Numbered from the stretch's first letter, positions 45,800 to 55,012 are shown. The stretch: 64,000 bases of DNA from Streptomonospora litoralis (GCF_004323735.1 NZ_CP036455.1:4149101-4213100); one strand, 5' to 3'. Notes: generated by a model not told the origin, from the sequence alone. Program-made: numbers and translations.

Positions 45800-47911
45800 A
45801 TGCCTGAACCCCGCTATCCCGATGCCTCGCGCCTCGACGGCACAGAGGAACTGCACGGGCACCGCGTCGCCGACCCCTACCGCTGGCTGGAGGATCCCCG
45901 CTCTCCCGAGGCCAAGGAGTGGACCCGGGCGCAGGACGCCCTGTTCAGCGGGCAGGCGCAGCGGTGGACCGCGCGTGAGCCGCTCGCACGCGGCATCGAG
46001 GCGCTCATGGGAGCGGGCTTCGTCGGTGCGCCCGTCTGGCGCGGGCGGCGCTGCCTGTTCATGCGCCGCACGGCTGATCAGGAGCACGGCGTCCTCTACA
46101 TCGCCGGACCCGCTCCCGGCGGTGATCCGCTCGCCGAGCGCGCGCTGATCGACCCGGTCGCGCTCGACCCCGGCGGCGCCACCACGTTGGACTCCTGGCG
46201 GCCCGACCAGGAGGGGAGACTGCTGGCGTACCAGCTCTCCGAAGGCGGGGACGAGGAGTCGCTGCTGCGCGTCATGGACATCGCAACCGGCGAGATCGTG
46301 GACGGGCCCGTCGACCGGTGCCGCTACTCGCCGGTGGCCTGGCTGCCCGGCGGCGAGGCGTTCTACTACGTGCGCCGCCTGCCGCCGGGCTCGGTGCCCG
46401 AAGGCGAAGAGCAGTACCACCGGCGCGTCTACCTGCACCGGGTGGGCACCTCCACCGACGACGACGTGCTGGTCTTCGGGGCAGGCCGGGACAAGACCGA
46501 GCACTACGGGCTCGGGGTCAGCCGGGACGGGCGGTGGCTGGTGCTGACCGCCGCACGCGGCACCTCGGCGAGCAACGACGCCTGGATCGCCGATCTCACC
46601 GAGGACGGCTGGGAGCGGCCGCGCTTCACGGCCGTCCAGGAGGGGGACGACGCCGAGGCGGTGCCCTCCGTGGGCCGCGACGGGCGGATGTACGTCTCCA
46701 CCGACCGCGACGCCCCGCGCGGTCGGCTGTGCGTAGCCGACCCCCGCACGCCCGGCCCCGAGCACTGGCGCACTCTGGTCGCCGCCGACGCCGACGCGGT
46801 CTTGGAGGACTACGCGGTTCTGGACGGGCCCGAACTCGACCGAGGCGTGCTGCTGGTTTCGTGGGCGCGCCACGCGATCAGCGAGATCACCGTGCACGAC
46901 CTGGCCACCGGCGAACGGCGCGGGTCGGTGGAGTTGCCGGGACTCGGCTCGGTGGGCGCCCTGCTGGAGCGCCCCGAGGGCGGTCACGAGGCATGGTTCG
47001 GCTACAGCGACAGCACTTCCCCGGCGGCGGTCCACCACTACGACGCGCGCACCGGCGAGGTGAGGTCGTGGGCCGCCGCGCCGGGCACTCCGGAGATGCC
47101 CGAGGTCCGCACCGAGCAACTGGTCTTCACCTCAGGCGACGGCACACCGGTGCGCATGCTGGTGGTATCTCCCGCCGGCGACCGGCAGCCGCGCCCCACG
47201 ATCCTCTACGGCTACGGCGGATTCCGGATCTCCATGACGCCGGGGTACTCGGCTACCGCGCTGAGCTGGGTACGCGCCGGGGGCGTCTACGCGGTGGCGA
47301 ACCTGCGGGGCGGGCTGGAAGAGGGCGAGGAGTGGCACCGCGCCGGGATGCTCGGGGCGAAGCAGAACGTCTTCGACGACTGCGTCGCGGCCGCCGAGCA
47401 CCTCGTCGCCACCGGCCGCACCACACCCGGGCAGCTCGCCGTGATGGGCGGCAGCAACGGCGGCCTGCTCGTCGGCGCGGCCGTCACCCAGCGTCCCGAC
47501 CTCTTCGCCGCGGCGGTGTGCTCGGCGCCGCTGCTGGACATGGTCCGCTACGAGCGCTTCGGGCTGGGCGAGCTGTGGAACGTGGAGTACGGCAGCGCCG
47601 ACGATCCCGAGGCGCTGGCCTGGCTGCTGGCCTACTCCCCCTACCACCGGGTCACCGAGGGCACGGCGTACCCGGCGACCCTTTTCACCGTCTTCGACAA
47701 CGACACCCGCGTGGACCCGCTGCACGCCCGCAAGATGTGCGCCGCCCTCCAGCACGCCACGTCGGCTCCGCTCGATGAGCATCCGATCCTGCTGCGCCGC
47801 GAGCCCGAGGTGGGCCACAGCGCCCGCTCGGTCTCGCGCACGGTCCGACTCAGCGCGGATCAGTTGGCTTTCCTGGCGCACCAAACAGGGCTGGACGCCG
47901 ACGGCGGTTGA
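45800..47911 (+). CDS. Prolyl oligopeptidase (S9 family)
   Basis: 703 residues: an N-terminal cap segment, a seven-bladed propeller (~65-420) and a C-terminal alpha/beta hydrolase. Catalytic Ser lies in MGGSNGGLLVG, Asp in FDNDTRVDPLHARK and His in EPEVGHSARS. It cleaves short proline-containing peptides; no signal peptide, so cytoplasmic. ATG at 45800 (MPEPRYPDASRLDG) is chosen by fit to family N-termini; there is no ribosome binding site, consistent with a leaderless start. Confidence 0.93.
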   Translation: MPEPRYPDASRLDGTEELHGHRVADPYRWLEDPRSPEAKEWTRAQDALFSGQAQRWTAREPLARGIEALMGAGFVGAPVWRGRRCLFMRRTADQEHGVLYIAGPAPGGDPLAERALIDPVALDPGGATTLDSWRPDQEGRLLAYQLSEGGDEESLLRVMDIATGEIVDGPVDRCRYSPVAWLPGGEAFYYVRRLPPGSVPEGEEQYHRRVYLHRVGTSTDDDVLVFGAGRDKTEHYGLGVSRDGRWLVLTAARGTSASNDAWIADLTEDGWERPRFTAVQEGDDAEAVPSVGRDGRMYVSTDRDAPRGRLCVADPRTPGPEHWRTLVAADADAVLEDYAVLDGPELDRGVLLVSWARHAISEITVHDLATGERRGSVELPGLGSVGALLERPEGGHEAWFGYSDSTSPAAVHHYDARTGEVRSWAAAPGTPEMPEVRTEQLVFTSGDGTPVRMLVVSPAGDRQPRPTILYGYGGFRISMTPGYSATALSWVRAGGVYAVANLRGGLEEGEEWHRAGMLGAKQNVFDDCVAAAEHLVATGRTTPGQLAVMGGSNGGLLVGAAVTQRPDLFAAAVCSAPLLDMVRYERFGLGELWNVEYGSADDPEALAWLLAYSPYHRVTEGTAYPATLFTVFDNDTRVDPLHARKMCAALQHATSAPLDEHPILLRREPEVGHSARSVSRTVRLSADQLAFLAHQTGLDADGG

Positions 47912-47942
47912 CGTAGCGCAAGGCGAGGCGGGCCTCCGGAAC

Positions 47943-47966
47943 GGCGACCCGCCGGGGCGGGTCGCC
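47943..47966. terminator. Hairpin between convergent oligopeptidase and PPOX genes
   Basis: GGCGACCCG (47943-47951) pairs perfectly with CGGGTCGCC (47958-47966) around 6 nt, 31 bp after one stop and 8 bp before the other. Confidence 0.6.
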
Positions 47967-47974
47967 AAACGGGG

Positions 47975-48403
47975 TCAGAACTCGAACCGGCGCACGGTCT
48001 CCGTGTGGATGACGAGACGCACCTGGTCCTCGGCCAGGATATGTGCGAGATCCCCAGCGCGGGTCGGCTCGTCGGGACCCCAGTAGCGGGCGGCCAGGCG
48101 GGCGGCGAGCTCATGAGCTCCGTCGCCTTCCACCGTGGCGCGGCCTGTGAGTGACAACCAGCGCTCGCGTTCACCCACGGGGGCGGCGACGACGATCGAG
48201 GCGCGGGGGTCGCGGCGCACGCGCCGCACCTTGAGCGAATCCGGCCCCGTGAACAGCTGGATCCTGCCCTCGTCGGTCGCCTCGAACCACACCGGCCGGG
48301 GCTGTGGCGGGTTCGGCCCTCCGGCTACCGACAGGAACCCGTGCAGGGGACGACGGAGGAACGCGAGGTCCCGGGCGGTCAGCGAATAGGCATCGGTGCT
48401 CAT
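47975..48403 (-). CDS. PPOX-class flavin/F420-dependent oxidoreductase
   Basis: 142 residues starting MSTDAYSLTARDLAFLRRPL with the split-barrel fold pattern LHGFLSVAGG, PRPVWFEATDEGRIQLF, LKVRRVRRDPRASIVVAAP and ERWLSLTGRATVEGDGA typical of pyridoxamine-phosphate-oxidase-like proteins. Actinomycete members bind F420 or FMN and reduce diverse substrates; which is not decided by sequence here. AAGGAG lies 5 nt before the ATG. Divergently transcribed from an AraC-type regulator, 164 bp apart, which may control it. Confidence 0.85.
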   Translation of the reverse strand: MSTDAYSLTARDLAFLRRPLHGFLSVAGGPNPPQPRPVWFEATDEGRIQLFTGPDSLKVRRVRRDPRASIVVAAPVGERERWLSLTGRATVEGDGAHELAARLAARYWGPDEPTRAGDLAHILAEDQVRLVIHTETVRRFEF

Positions 48404-48567
48404 CAGGCTCCTTCGGATAGGCCAGGACCGCTGGTTTCGCGGTCGGCTTTCGAGCAGCTCAGCCGCAGCCGGGCAGCTCGCTTTTCGCATCCATTGAACT
48501 CGGCCGATTCGGACAAGCCCATAGGTAGGAAGCCGGTTCGCCTGCGTATTCGTCTACCCTCGCTGGA

Positions 48568-49602
48568 GTGGACGTGTTCAGTGACCTGATCCGCCGAGTG
48601 CGAGCCCACGGCTCCTTGTTCGGCAAGTCGACCCTGACGGCACCCTGGGCACTGCACTTCGTGGACGGCGCGCCACTGACCCTTTGCACTGTGCTTGCCG
48701 GGGCGGGCTGGATCGTGCCGGACCACCGACCGCCCGAGCCGCTTCGCGCCCGCGAGACGATCGTCGTGCGCGGTCCTGCGACGTTCACCTTCGTCGACGA
48801 GCCCGACACAGCGGCCGAACCGATCGCGTGCGGCGAGCGCTGCACGACGCCGGAGCAGGGCGGCACCCGACACCGGCGAGGCTGGAACGACAACGGCGGG
48901 GACGGCGACGGCCTCAGCGCGACCACCCTGATCGTCGGCGCGTACCCGGTGCGCGGTGAGATCAGCCGCAGCCTGCTGGACGGGCTGCCCGCAGTGCTGC
49001 GCGCGGACGCAGGGGGTACGGGCGACGCCGTGCTGGACCACCTCGCCGCGGAGGTCGCCGTTGACGCTCCGGGGCGGCAGATCGTGCTCGACCGGCTGCT
49101 GGACTGGATGCTGGTCTGCACGCTGCGCGAGTGGTTCGAGCGGCCAGGCAGCGAGCGCCCGGCGTGGTGGGCCGCTCAGCGGGATCCGGTCGCCGGCGAC
49201 GCGATGCGCCTGCTACACGCCGAACCGGCGGCACAGTGGACGGTTGCCGGGCTGGCCGAACGTATCGGGGTGTCACGTTCCACGCTGGCCAAAAGGTTCG
49301 CCGACCAGGTCGGCGAACCCCCGCTCACCTACCTCACCCGTTGGCGCATGACGCTCGCGGCGGACCTGCTCCTCGAGCAGGAGGCCGCGACGATCGCGGG
49401 CGTAGCCCGCAGCGTGGGCTACTCCGACCCGTTCGGATTCAGCGCGGCCTTCAAACGGGTCCGCGGCGTCAGCCCGAGCGAGTTCCGCCACGCGACGGCC
49501 ACGCCCTCCCCGGCGGCCGAACCCCCCGGTCCAGCCCGCACCGGCTCGACCGACTCGGCCAAGTCCCCGTCGACCCGGTCGGCTCATGGCCGGGCCACGT
49601 AG
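48568..49602 (+). CDS. AraC-family transcriptional regulator with cupin sensor domain
   Basis: 344 residues from GTG 48568. The N-terminal ~170 residues are a cupin-type sensing domain (starting FSDLIRRVRAHGSLFGKSTL, the AraC-binding-6 pattern), the C-terminal ~110 residues contain two helix-turn-helix motifs (WTVAGLAERIGVSRSTLAKR and IAGVARSVGYSDPFGFSAAF), and a Pro/Ser/Thr-rich tail ends the protein. TCTACCC 13 nt before the start may be its -10. It most likely regulates the divergent PPOX gene. Confidence 0.92.
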   Translation: MDVFSDLIRRVRAHGSLFGKSTLTAPWALHFVDGAPLTLCTVLAGAGWIVPDHRPPEPLRARETIVVRGPATFTFVDEPDTAAEPIACGERCTTPEQGGTRHRRGWNDNGGDGDGLSATTLIVGAYPVRGEISRSLLDGLPAVLRADAGGTGDAVLDHLAAEVAVDAPGRQIVLDRLLDWMLVCTLREWFERPGSERPAWWAAQRDPVAGDAMRLLHAEPAAQWTVAGLAERIGVSRSTLAKRFADQVGEPPLTYLTRWRMTLAADLLLEQEAATIAGVARSVGYSDPFGFSAAFKRVRGVSPSEFRHATATPSPAAEPPGPARTGSTDSAKSPSTRSAHGRAT

Positions 49603-49735
49603 CGGGACCGCCGGCCTGCCCCTCCGCGGCACCCCGGCCGATCCGCGTCGCCGACCCGGCCGATAGCGTGAGCCGCGGCAGCGTGTGCATTACGGATCGC
49701 AGGTGGGAGGACGTATCACCGTGGTGGAGGCCGCT

Positions 49736-50182
49736 ATGCAGCAGGAGCCGTCCCGGCAGGCGCCGGACAAGCCGCGGCGGCACGTGTTCCACGCGCAGGT
49801 CCGCTTCGCCGACCTCGACCCGCTGAACCACGTGAACAACGTGCGGATGCTGACTTACCTGGAGGACGCCCGCATCGCATTCCTGCGCTGGGACGACGCC
49901 TCCGGCCGCCGCACCCGCCTGGGCGGTCTGGTCGTGGCGCGCCACGAGATCGACTACGTCAAGCCCATCCTGCTCCGCCGCGAGCCCGTCCGCGTGGAAA
50001 CCTGGGTCACCGAGGTCCGCTCCGCGAGCTTCCGCCTGGCCTACGAGATCTGTGACGACGACCACACCTACGCCCGCGCGACCTCGGTCCTCGTCGGCTA
50101 CGACACCGGCACCCAGTCCGTCCGCCGACTGGACGGGGCGGAGCGCGAGTTCCTCGACGAGTTCCTCCTGCCGGAGGGGTGA
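49736..50182 (+). CDS. Acyl-CoA thioesterase, 4HBT hotdog fold
   Basis: 148 residues. VRFADLDPLNHVNNVRMLTYL is the 4-hydroxybenzoyl-CoA-thioesterase-type active-site segment with the conserved Asp and His-Val-Asn; the rest is the short hotdog fold. It hydrolyses acyl-CoA; natural substrate unknown. ATG at 49736 is preceded by GGAGG at 5 nt; a GTG at 49721 also has a good GGGAGG upstream and would add five residues. Standalone gene. Confidence 0.88.
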   Translation: MQQEPSRQAPDKPRRHVFHAQVRFADLDPLNHVNNVRMLTYLEDARIAFLRWDDASGRRTRLGGLVVARHEIDYVKPILLRREPVRVETWVTEVRSASFRLAYEICDDDHTYARATSVLVGYDTGTQSVRRLDGAEREFLDEFLLPEG

Positions 50183-50502
50183 GGACCGCACCGCGACCAC
50201 CGGGACGGCTTCCACCTCGCCAAGGGCTGGAAGTCGCCCCACCACTCCTGTCGGCGCCACGAGCGTGGCGGCGTCCGAGTAGACGTAGACAGGGCGGCCG
50301 GTACCGGCCATCCGAGCCCCCAGCAGTGTCTTGACCCGCGGTTGCGTACCGATCCTGCAGCGCAGCACATGTATTGCGCCGTCACGTGTCGTCACCGTAT
50401 GTCTTCGATGGTTTCCATAATGCCATTTGGCGCAAGTGTCAGGAGCGCGCCGCGATGCGCGGGTTGCGCCCCTTTCAGGTCAGCGATAGGGGACGGTCGA
50501 AC
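50183..50502. other. Spacer between the thioesterase and DUF6507 genes
   Basis: About 320 bases. The right part has an AT-richer stretch with CATAAT (50416-50421), a possible -10 of the DUF6507 gene. On the minus strand 50395 to 50185 is an open frame with a protein-like stretch (AGTGRPVYVYSDAATLVAP), which I do not trust as a gene because it has no clear start or stop of its own and runs into the thioesterase shadow. Confidence 0.35.
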
Positions 50503-50844
50503 GTGAGTGGATGGGACATCAGCCCCGAGGGTGTCGGTTCAGTGCTGACCAGCGTAGGCGGCTACGTCGGCGACGAGGCGATGACCGAAGGGCTCACCGG
50601 CCAGATCGAGGACTTCGGCAAACACCTCCAGGACGCCGCTGAGGACGCCGCGAGCGAGCCCATCGCAACCGCTCTGGACGAGTTCCTCGACCATTTCGGT
50701 CCCAAGATGTGGGGCATGGTCGGCCGCACCTCCAGTGCCATCGGCGGAGCCGGCGAAGCCACGAAGGCCTACATGAACGGCAACCTCGACATGGCCGAGG
50801 AGGCCCAAGCCAACGTCGGCGACATCTCAGAGCTCGACCTCTAG
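50503..50844 (+). CDS. DUF6507 (ESX/WXG100-like) small helical protein
   Basis: 113 residues starting VSGWDISPEGVGSVLTSVGG, the typical N-terminus of DUF6507 proteins in Streptomyces and relatives, which resemble WXG100/ESAT-6 helical hairpins and often stand upstream of ESX-type secreted effectors. GTG start at 50503 with AGGGGA 9 nt upstream. No secretion-apparatus gene is visible in the window. What follows is a broken effector-like fragment and an AT-rich ORF. Confidence 0.75.
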   Translation: MSGWDISPEGVGSVLTSVGGYVGDEAMTEGLTGQIEDFGKHLQDAAEDAASEPIATALDEFLDHFGPKMWGMVGRTSSAIGGAGEATKAYMNGNLDMAEEAQANVGDISELDL

Positions 50845-50865
50845 ACCGACAGCCCTGATCCGTAT

Positions 50866-50901
50866 CCCCGCGGACCGTGCGGTCTCCGCTATCCCGCGGG
50901 G
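50866..50901 (+). terminator. Hairpin after DUF6507
   Basis: CCCCGCGG (50866-50873) pairs perfectly with CCGCGGGG (50894-50901), with an inner ACCG/CGGT pair, 22 bp after the stop. Confidence 0.5.
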
Positions 50902-50972
50902 CTGGCCCCCTATGGACAACCTCGCCGCGGGGGCCCCACCCGCGGCCAAGGCTGGAGAACGGTGGTACCGCT

Positions 50973-51072
50973 GTGGCCGGTGACAATGGCGAACTAGATC
51001 CCTCGGCGATCTAGATTCCCAAGCTGAATGCCGATCATCTTGAGGCGGCGGCGAGGCTATCCAATGGGTGTT
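50973..51072 (+). pseudogene. Truncated ESX-effector-like N-terminal fragment
   Basis: From GTG 50973 the frame reads VAGDNGELDPSAI, a TAG stop, then IPKLNADHLEAAARLSNGC and a TGA. The second piece resembles the N-terminus of large actinomycete ESX-type effectors, where a Leu-Asn-Ala-Asp-x-Leu-x-x-Ala-Ala pattern is common. The in-frame TAG and the abrupt end after ~30 codons indicate a dead remnant, probably of the gene that once followed DUF6507. Base composition changes sharply at about 51060. Confidence 0.5.
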
Positions 51073-51313
51073 GAATTATAGGGAACTCACGAATTCTGGC
51101 TCCCATAGTTTGGTTTCCGCAAACCCCTTTGAACCATTGTTTTTGATGCATGAGCGCGGAAACCCATTTTCCCTCGATGCAACCGGATTCATCGAAGTCG
51201 ATTTCATCGGAATCCTAAAGAAGAAACGGGAGGATCATCTCTTCATAGACCCCTTGGTATCCCTGGACAAAGCCGAGCTCGACCTATTGGACGCCTCGCA
51301 GACGCCGGAGTAA
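51068..51313 (+). CDS. AT-rich ORF of foreign composition, possible immunity-protein remnant
   Basis: 81 residues (GTG 51068). The frame is open back to 51044. Its GC content is near 45% in DNA that is otherwise about 70% GC, with phenylalanine, lysine and TTT/AAA codons unlike any neighbour. The sequence (LFLMHERGNPFSLDATGF, EVDFIGILKKKREDHLFID) looks like a folded small domain, perhaps the C-terminal part of a SMI1/immunity-like protein, but I cannot confirm a family. No ribosome binding site is convincing, and it may be a fragment rather than a functional gene. Confidence 0.4.
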   Translation: MLNYRELTNSGSHSLVSANPFEPLFLMHERGNPFSLDATGFIEVDFIGILKKKREDHLFIDPLVSLDKAELDLLDASQTPE

Positions 51314-51409
51314 ACCTACGCGCTTCACCTCCTATGCGCAGCCCTCCGCCCCGGACCGACGGTGCACCCCACGACGGTCTTGCATGGTTGTGCTGACTAG
51401 TCTGTCCTG

Positions 51410-52723
51410 GTGGGCAGTAGACGTTGGATCATCCTGGGAATCGCGGTCGTCGCTCAGGTGGCGAGTGTCGGTGCGATGTTCGGGGTTCCGTTCGTGCTGC
51501 CTGCGCTGCGTGAGGCATACGGGTTGAGCATCGCCCAGGCCGGGACGTTGGCGGGGCTGCCGGCCTTCGGGCTGCTGGTGACCCTGTTCGGGTGGGGCGT
51601 GGTCATCGACCGCTACGGGGAGCGGTTCACGATGACGGCGAGTCTGCTGTTGACCGCCCTTTGCCTCGGGCTGCTCGGCGTCGTGGACGGGGTCTTCGGG
51701 GTCGGGGCCGTACTTGTCGGTGTGGGGGCATCCGGTGGGCCGGTGAACGCCGCCGGAGGGCGGCTGGTGATGGCCTGGTTCGACGCGCGGCGGCGCGGGC
51801 TGGCCATGGGGATCCGGCAGATGGCCCAGCCTGTCGGAATGGGCGCGTCGGCGGCGCTGATGCCGCTGGTCGCCGAGCATTGGGGCTTCGTCGCCGCGAT
51901 GCTGCTACCCGCCGGGCTCGCGCTGGTCATGGTGCCGCCCGTGGTGGTCTTCGCCCGGCCGCCGGAGCGTGGTGCTGCCGCAGCCGCCGAGGTCGGTCCC
52001 GCAGCGCCGCCCGCCGATGGGCCGACCGCCGCCACCAGCGACGAGAGCGCGAACCGGGACGGGCGGTCGGAAGGACCCGGGCGCTCCGCCGCAGCGTCCG
52101 GCGCCCACTCCCCCACCGCCTTCCGCTCCCGCTCCCCCTACCGGCACGCGGCGATCTGGCGCCTCCACGCTGTCAGCATGCTGCTGGGCGTCCCGCAGTT
52201 CTCCATGACGACCTACGCACTGGTCTACCTGGTGAGCGTGCACGGCTGGGCCGCACCCGCCGCCGGCGCCCTGGTCGGCGCGACGATGGTGCCCGGGGCG
52301 CTCGCCCGCCCCGTACTCGGCGTCGTATCGGACCGGCTGGGCAGTCGGCTGCGGCCCGTCCGCGTCCTCGCCGCCGCCTCCGGAACGGCGCTCGTGCTGC
52401 TCGCTCTCTCCGCCGGCGTCCTCCCCGCCGCCTCGGTCCCCCTACTGCTGACGTGCCTGGTGCTCGCGGTGGCCCACAACGGCCTCATGTTCACCGCCGT
52501 AGCCGAGACCGCGGGCCTGGCCTGGGCCGGGCGCGCGATGGCCGCACAGAACTCACTCCAGGCAGTCAGCAACACCCTCACACCCATGCTGATGGGCGTG
52601 GTCATCCACCTGTGGAGCATCGACGCCGTCTACGCCTGCGCCGCGGCCTTCTGCGCCGCGGCCGCAGCGGTCGCCTCACTCAGCCTGCGCCCAGCGCAGC
52701 AGGCCGGTGCTCCCGCTCCCTGA
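51410..52723 (+). CDS. MFS transporter
   Basis: 437 residues with about 12 membrane helices and the IDRYGERFTM loop (helix 2-3). A ~60-residue Ala/Pro/Ser-rich cytoplasmic loop follows helix 6. Substrate unknown; the spacing resembles nitrate/cyanate-type or drug efflux MFS proteins. GTG at 51410 (MGSRRWIIL) without a good ribosome binding site; TAGTCT lies 6 nt before it, so a leaderless mRNA is possible. Convergent with the globin gene, 7 bp apart. Confidence 0.85.
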   Translation: MGSRRWIILGIAVVAQVASVGAMFGVPFVLPALREAYGLSIAQAGTLAGLPAFGLLVTLFGWGVVIDRYGERFTMTASLLLTALCLGLLGVVDGVFGVGAVLVGVGASGGPVNAAGGRLVMAWFDARRRGLAMGIRQMAQPVGMGASAALMPLVAEHWGFVAAMLLPAGLALVMVPPVVVFARPPERGAAAAAEVGPAAPPADGPTAATSDESANRDGRSEGPGRSAAASGAHSPTAFRSRSPYRHAAIWRLHAVSMLLGVPQFSMTTYALVYLVSVHGWAAPAAGALVGATMVPGALARPVLGVVSDRLGSRLRPVRVLAAASGTALVLLALSAGVLPAASVPLLLTCLVLAVAHNGLMFTAVAETAGLAWAGRAMAAQNSLQAVSNTLTPMLMGVVIHLWSIDAVYACAAAFCAAAAAVASLSLRPAQQAGAPAP

Positions 52724-52730
52724 CGGCGGC

Positions 52731-53174
52731 CTACTCCGGAGGGGTCTGGATGCGCAGCTCGGCCTCGCCGCCGGGGGTGTCGTCGGGGGTATTGACCATG
52801 CTGTGCGCCGCGTAGACGAGGTACTCCCAGAGCTGGCGGTCCAGCGCCTCGGGGAGTTCCAGGTCGTCGACGGCGGCGCGCATGTGGTGCAGCCAGTGGT
52901 CGCGTTCGCGCGAGCCCACGCGGAAGGGGACGTGCCGCATCCGCAGGCGGGGATGGCCGCGGCGTTCGCTGTAGGTGCGCGGCCCGCCCCAGTACTGCAT
53001 CAGGAACAGGCGCAGCCGCTCCTCCGCGGGCCCGAGGTCTTCCTCCGGGTACAGCGGACGCAGCACGGGATCTTCGGCCACGCCCTCGTAGAAGCGGCGC
53101 ACGAGGCGGGTGAACGCCTCCTCGCCGCCGACGGCCTCATAGAACGTCTGGGGTTCTTCGCGCGGGGAAGTCAT
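52731..53174 (-). CDS. glbO: Truncated haemoglobin, group II (GlbO type)
   Basis: 147 residues. The two-on-two globin pattern [54 protein letters not shown] and [11 protein letters not shown] (proximal His) and the HWLHHM region matches GlbO of actinomycetes. It binds oxygen or NO and protects respiration. It precedes ettA in the same direction of reading order seen in other actinomycetes (globin downstream of ettA here by 121 bp). Confidence 0.93.
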   Translation of the reverse strand: MTSPREEPQTFYEAVGGEEAFTRLVRRFYEGVAEDPVLRPLYPEEDLGPAEERLRLFLMQYWGGPRTYSERRGHPRLRMRHVPFRVGSRERDHWLHHMRAAVDDLELPEALDRQLWEYLVYAAHSMVNTPDDTPGGEAELRIQTPPE

Positions 53175-53236
53175 AGTCGATGGTCACCCTATGCCGTGCC
53201 GACCGGGGATGCGAGCCCTCGCGGCCTCGGCCGTGG

Positions 53237-53272
53237 CCGCCCGGGCGCGGCGCGGAGCGCGCACCCGGGCGG
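53237..53272 (-). terminator. Terminator of ettA
   Basis: CCGCCCGGG (53237-53245) pairs perfectly with CCCGGGCGG (53264-53272), with further GC pairing inside, 23 bp beyond the ettA stop. Confidence 0.6.
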
Positions 53273-53295
53273 ATGCCGGAGGCCGGGGCTGCTCG

Positions 53296-54957
53296 TCAGC
53301 GGGTCAGCTTGCGGTGGGTCACCGCGTGCGGGCGCGCCGCGTCCGCGCCCAGCCGCTCGATCTTGTTCTTCTCGTAGGACTCGAAGTTGCCTTCGAACCA
53401 GAACCAGTCCGAGCCGCCCTCCCAGGCCAGGATGTGGGTGGCGACGCGGTCCAGGAACCAGCGGTCGTGGCTGGTGATCACGGCACAGCCGGGGAAGTCC
53501 AGCAGCGCGTTCTCCAGCGAGCCCAGCGTGTCGACGTCCAGGTCGTTGGTGGGTTCATCGAGCAGCAGCAGGTTGCCGCCCTGCTTGAGAGTCAGCGCGA
53601 GGTTGACGCGGTTGCGTTCGCCGCCGGAGAGCACGCCGGCCGGCTTCTGCTGGTCGGATCCCTTGAACCCGAACGCGGCTACGTAGGCGCGGCTGGGGAT
53701 CTCGACGTTGCCGACCTTGATGAAGCTCTCGCCGTCGGAGATGACCTCCCAGACGTTCTTGTCCCCGGCGATGCGGCTGCGGGACTGGTCGACGTAGGAG
53801 ATCTCCACGGTGTCACCGACGTTGATGGTGCCGGAGTCGGGCTTCTCCTCGCCGACGATCATCTTGAACAGGGTGGTCTTACCGACACCGTTGGGGCCGA
53901 TGACACCGACGATGCCGTTCGGCGGCAGCGAGAAGTTCAGGTCCTCGATCAGCACCCGGTCCTCGAAGCCCTTGGTGAGGCTGTTGACGTCGACGACCGA
54001 GTTGCCCAGGCGCGGGCCCGGCGGGATCTGGATCTCCTCGAAGTCCAGTTTGCGGGTCTTGGCGGCCTCGGCGGCCATCTCCTCGTAGCGCTCCAGGCGG
54101 GCCCGGCTCTTGGTCTGGCGGGCCTTGGCGTTGGAGCGGACCCACTCCAGCTCCTCGGACAGGCGCTTCTGCCGCTTGGCGTCCTTCTGGCCCTCCACCT
54201 TCAGGCGGGCGGCCTTGGTGTCGAGGTAGGTGGTGTAGTTGCCCTCGTAGGGGTAGAGCTTGCCGCGGTCCAGCTCCAGAATCCAGGTCGCGACGTTGTC
54301 CAGGAAGTAGCGGTCGTGGGTGATCGCGATGATGGTCCCGGCGTAGGACTCCAGGTGGGACTCCAGCCACTGGACGCTCTCGGCGTCGAGGTGGTTCGTG
54401 GGCTCGTCCAGCAGCAGCAGGTCGGGCTGCTCCAGCAGCAGGCGGCACAGCGCCACCCGGCGCTTCTCGCCTCCGGAGAGGGTCGCGATGTCCGCGTCGG
54501 GCGGCGGGCAGCGCAGGGCGTCCATGGCCTGGGACAGTTGGCTGTCGAGATCCCAGGCGTTGCGGTGGTCCAGCTGCTCCTGGAGCCTGCCCATCTCGGC
54601 GAGCAGCTCGTCGGAGTAGTCGGTGGCCATCTTCTCGGCGATCTCGTTGAACTGCGCGAGCATCGACTTGGTCTCGGCGACCCCGTCCTCGACGTTCTCC
54701 AGGACGGTCTTCTCGGGGTCGAGGCGGGGCTCCTGGGAGAGCAGGCCGACGCTGTAGCCGGGCAGCAGCCGGGCTTCGCCGTTGGACGCGTGCTCGTCGC
54801 CCGCCATAAGCTTCAGCAGCGTGGATTTGCCCGCGCCGTTCGGCCCGACCACGCCGATCTTCGCCCCGTAGAGGAACTGCCCCGAGACGTCGTCCAGCAC
54901 GACTTTGTCGCCGTGCGCCTTGCGCACGTTTCGCAAGCTGTAAATGAACTCCGGCAT
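53296..54957 (-). CDS. ettA: Energy-dependent translational throttle protein EttA (ABC-F)
   Basis: 553 residues: two ABC domains with Walker A loops GPNGAGKST and GPNGVGKTT, signatures LSGGEKRR and LSGGERNR, joined by the long helical linker (~240-320) that reaches into the ribosomal E site. It gates the first steps of elongation according to the ATP/ADP ratio. ATG at 54957 (MPEFIYSLRNVRKAHG). The C-terminus ends in a basic THRKLTR. Confidence 0.96.
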   Translation of the reverse strand: MPEFIYSLRNVRKAHGDKVVLDDVSGQFLYGAKIGVVGPNGAGKSTLLKLMAGDEHASNGEARLLPGYSVGLLSQEPRLDPEKTVLENVEDGVAETKSMLAQFNEIAEKMATDYSDELLAEMGRLQEQLDHRNAWDLDSQLSQAMDALRCPPPDADIATLSGGEKRRVALCRLLLEQPDLLLLDEPTNHLDAESVQWLESHLESYAGTIIAITHDRYFLDNVATWILELDRGKLYPYEGNYTTYLDTKAARLKVEGQKDAKRQKRLSEELEWVRSNAKARQTKSRARLERYEEMAAEAAKTRKLDFEEIQIPPGPRLGNSVVDVNSLTKGFEDRVLIEDLNFSLPPNGIVGVIGPNGVGKTTLFKMIVGEEKPDSGTINVGDTVEISYVDQSRSRIAGDKNVWEVISDGESFIKVGNVEIPSRAYVAAFGFKGSDQQKPAGVLSGGERNRVNLALTLKQGGNLLLLDEPTNDLDVDTLGSLENALLDFPGCAVITSHDRWFLDRVATHILAWEGGSDWFWFEGNFESYEKNKIERLGADAARPHAVTHRKLTR

Positions 54958-55012
54958 GTTTCCAGCCTAGGGCGTGGCCGCGCGTGCCACGGCCAGACAG
55001 CGGGGGCGGCGT

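Noticed and set aside
50185-50395. Minus-strand gene in the spacer before DUF6507
   Set aside because: The protein-like stretch has no reliable start, no ribosome binding site and continues into the antisense of the thioesterase.
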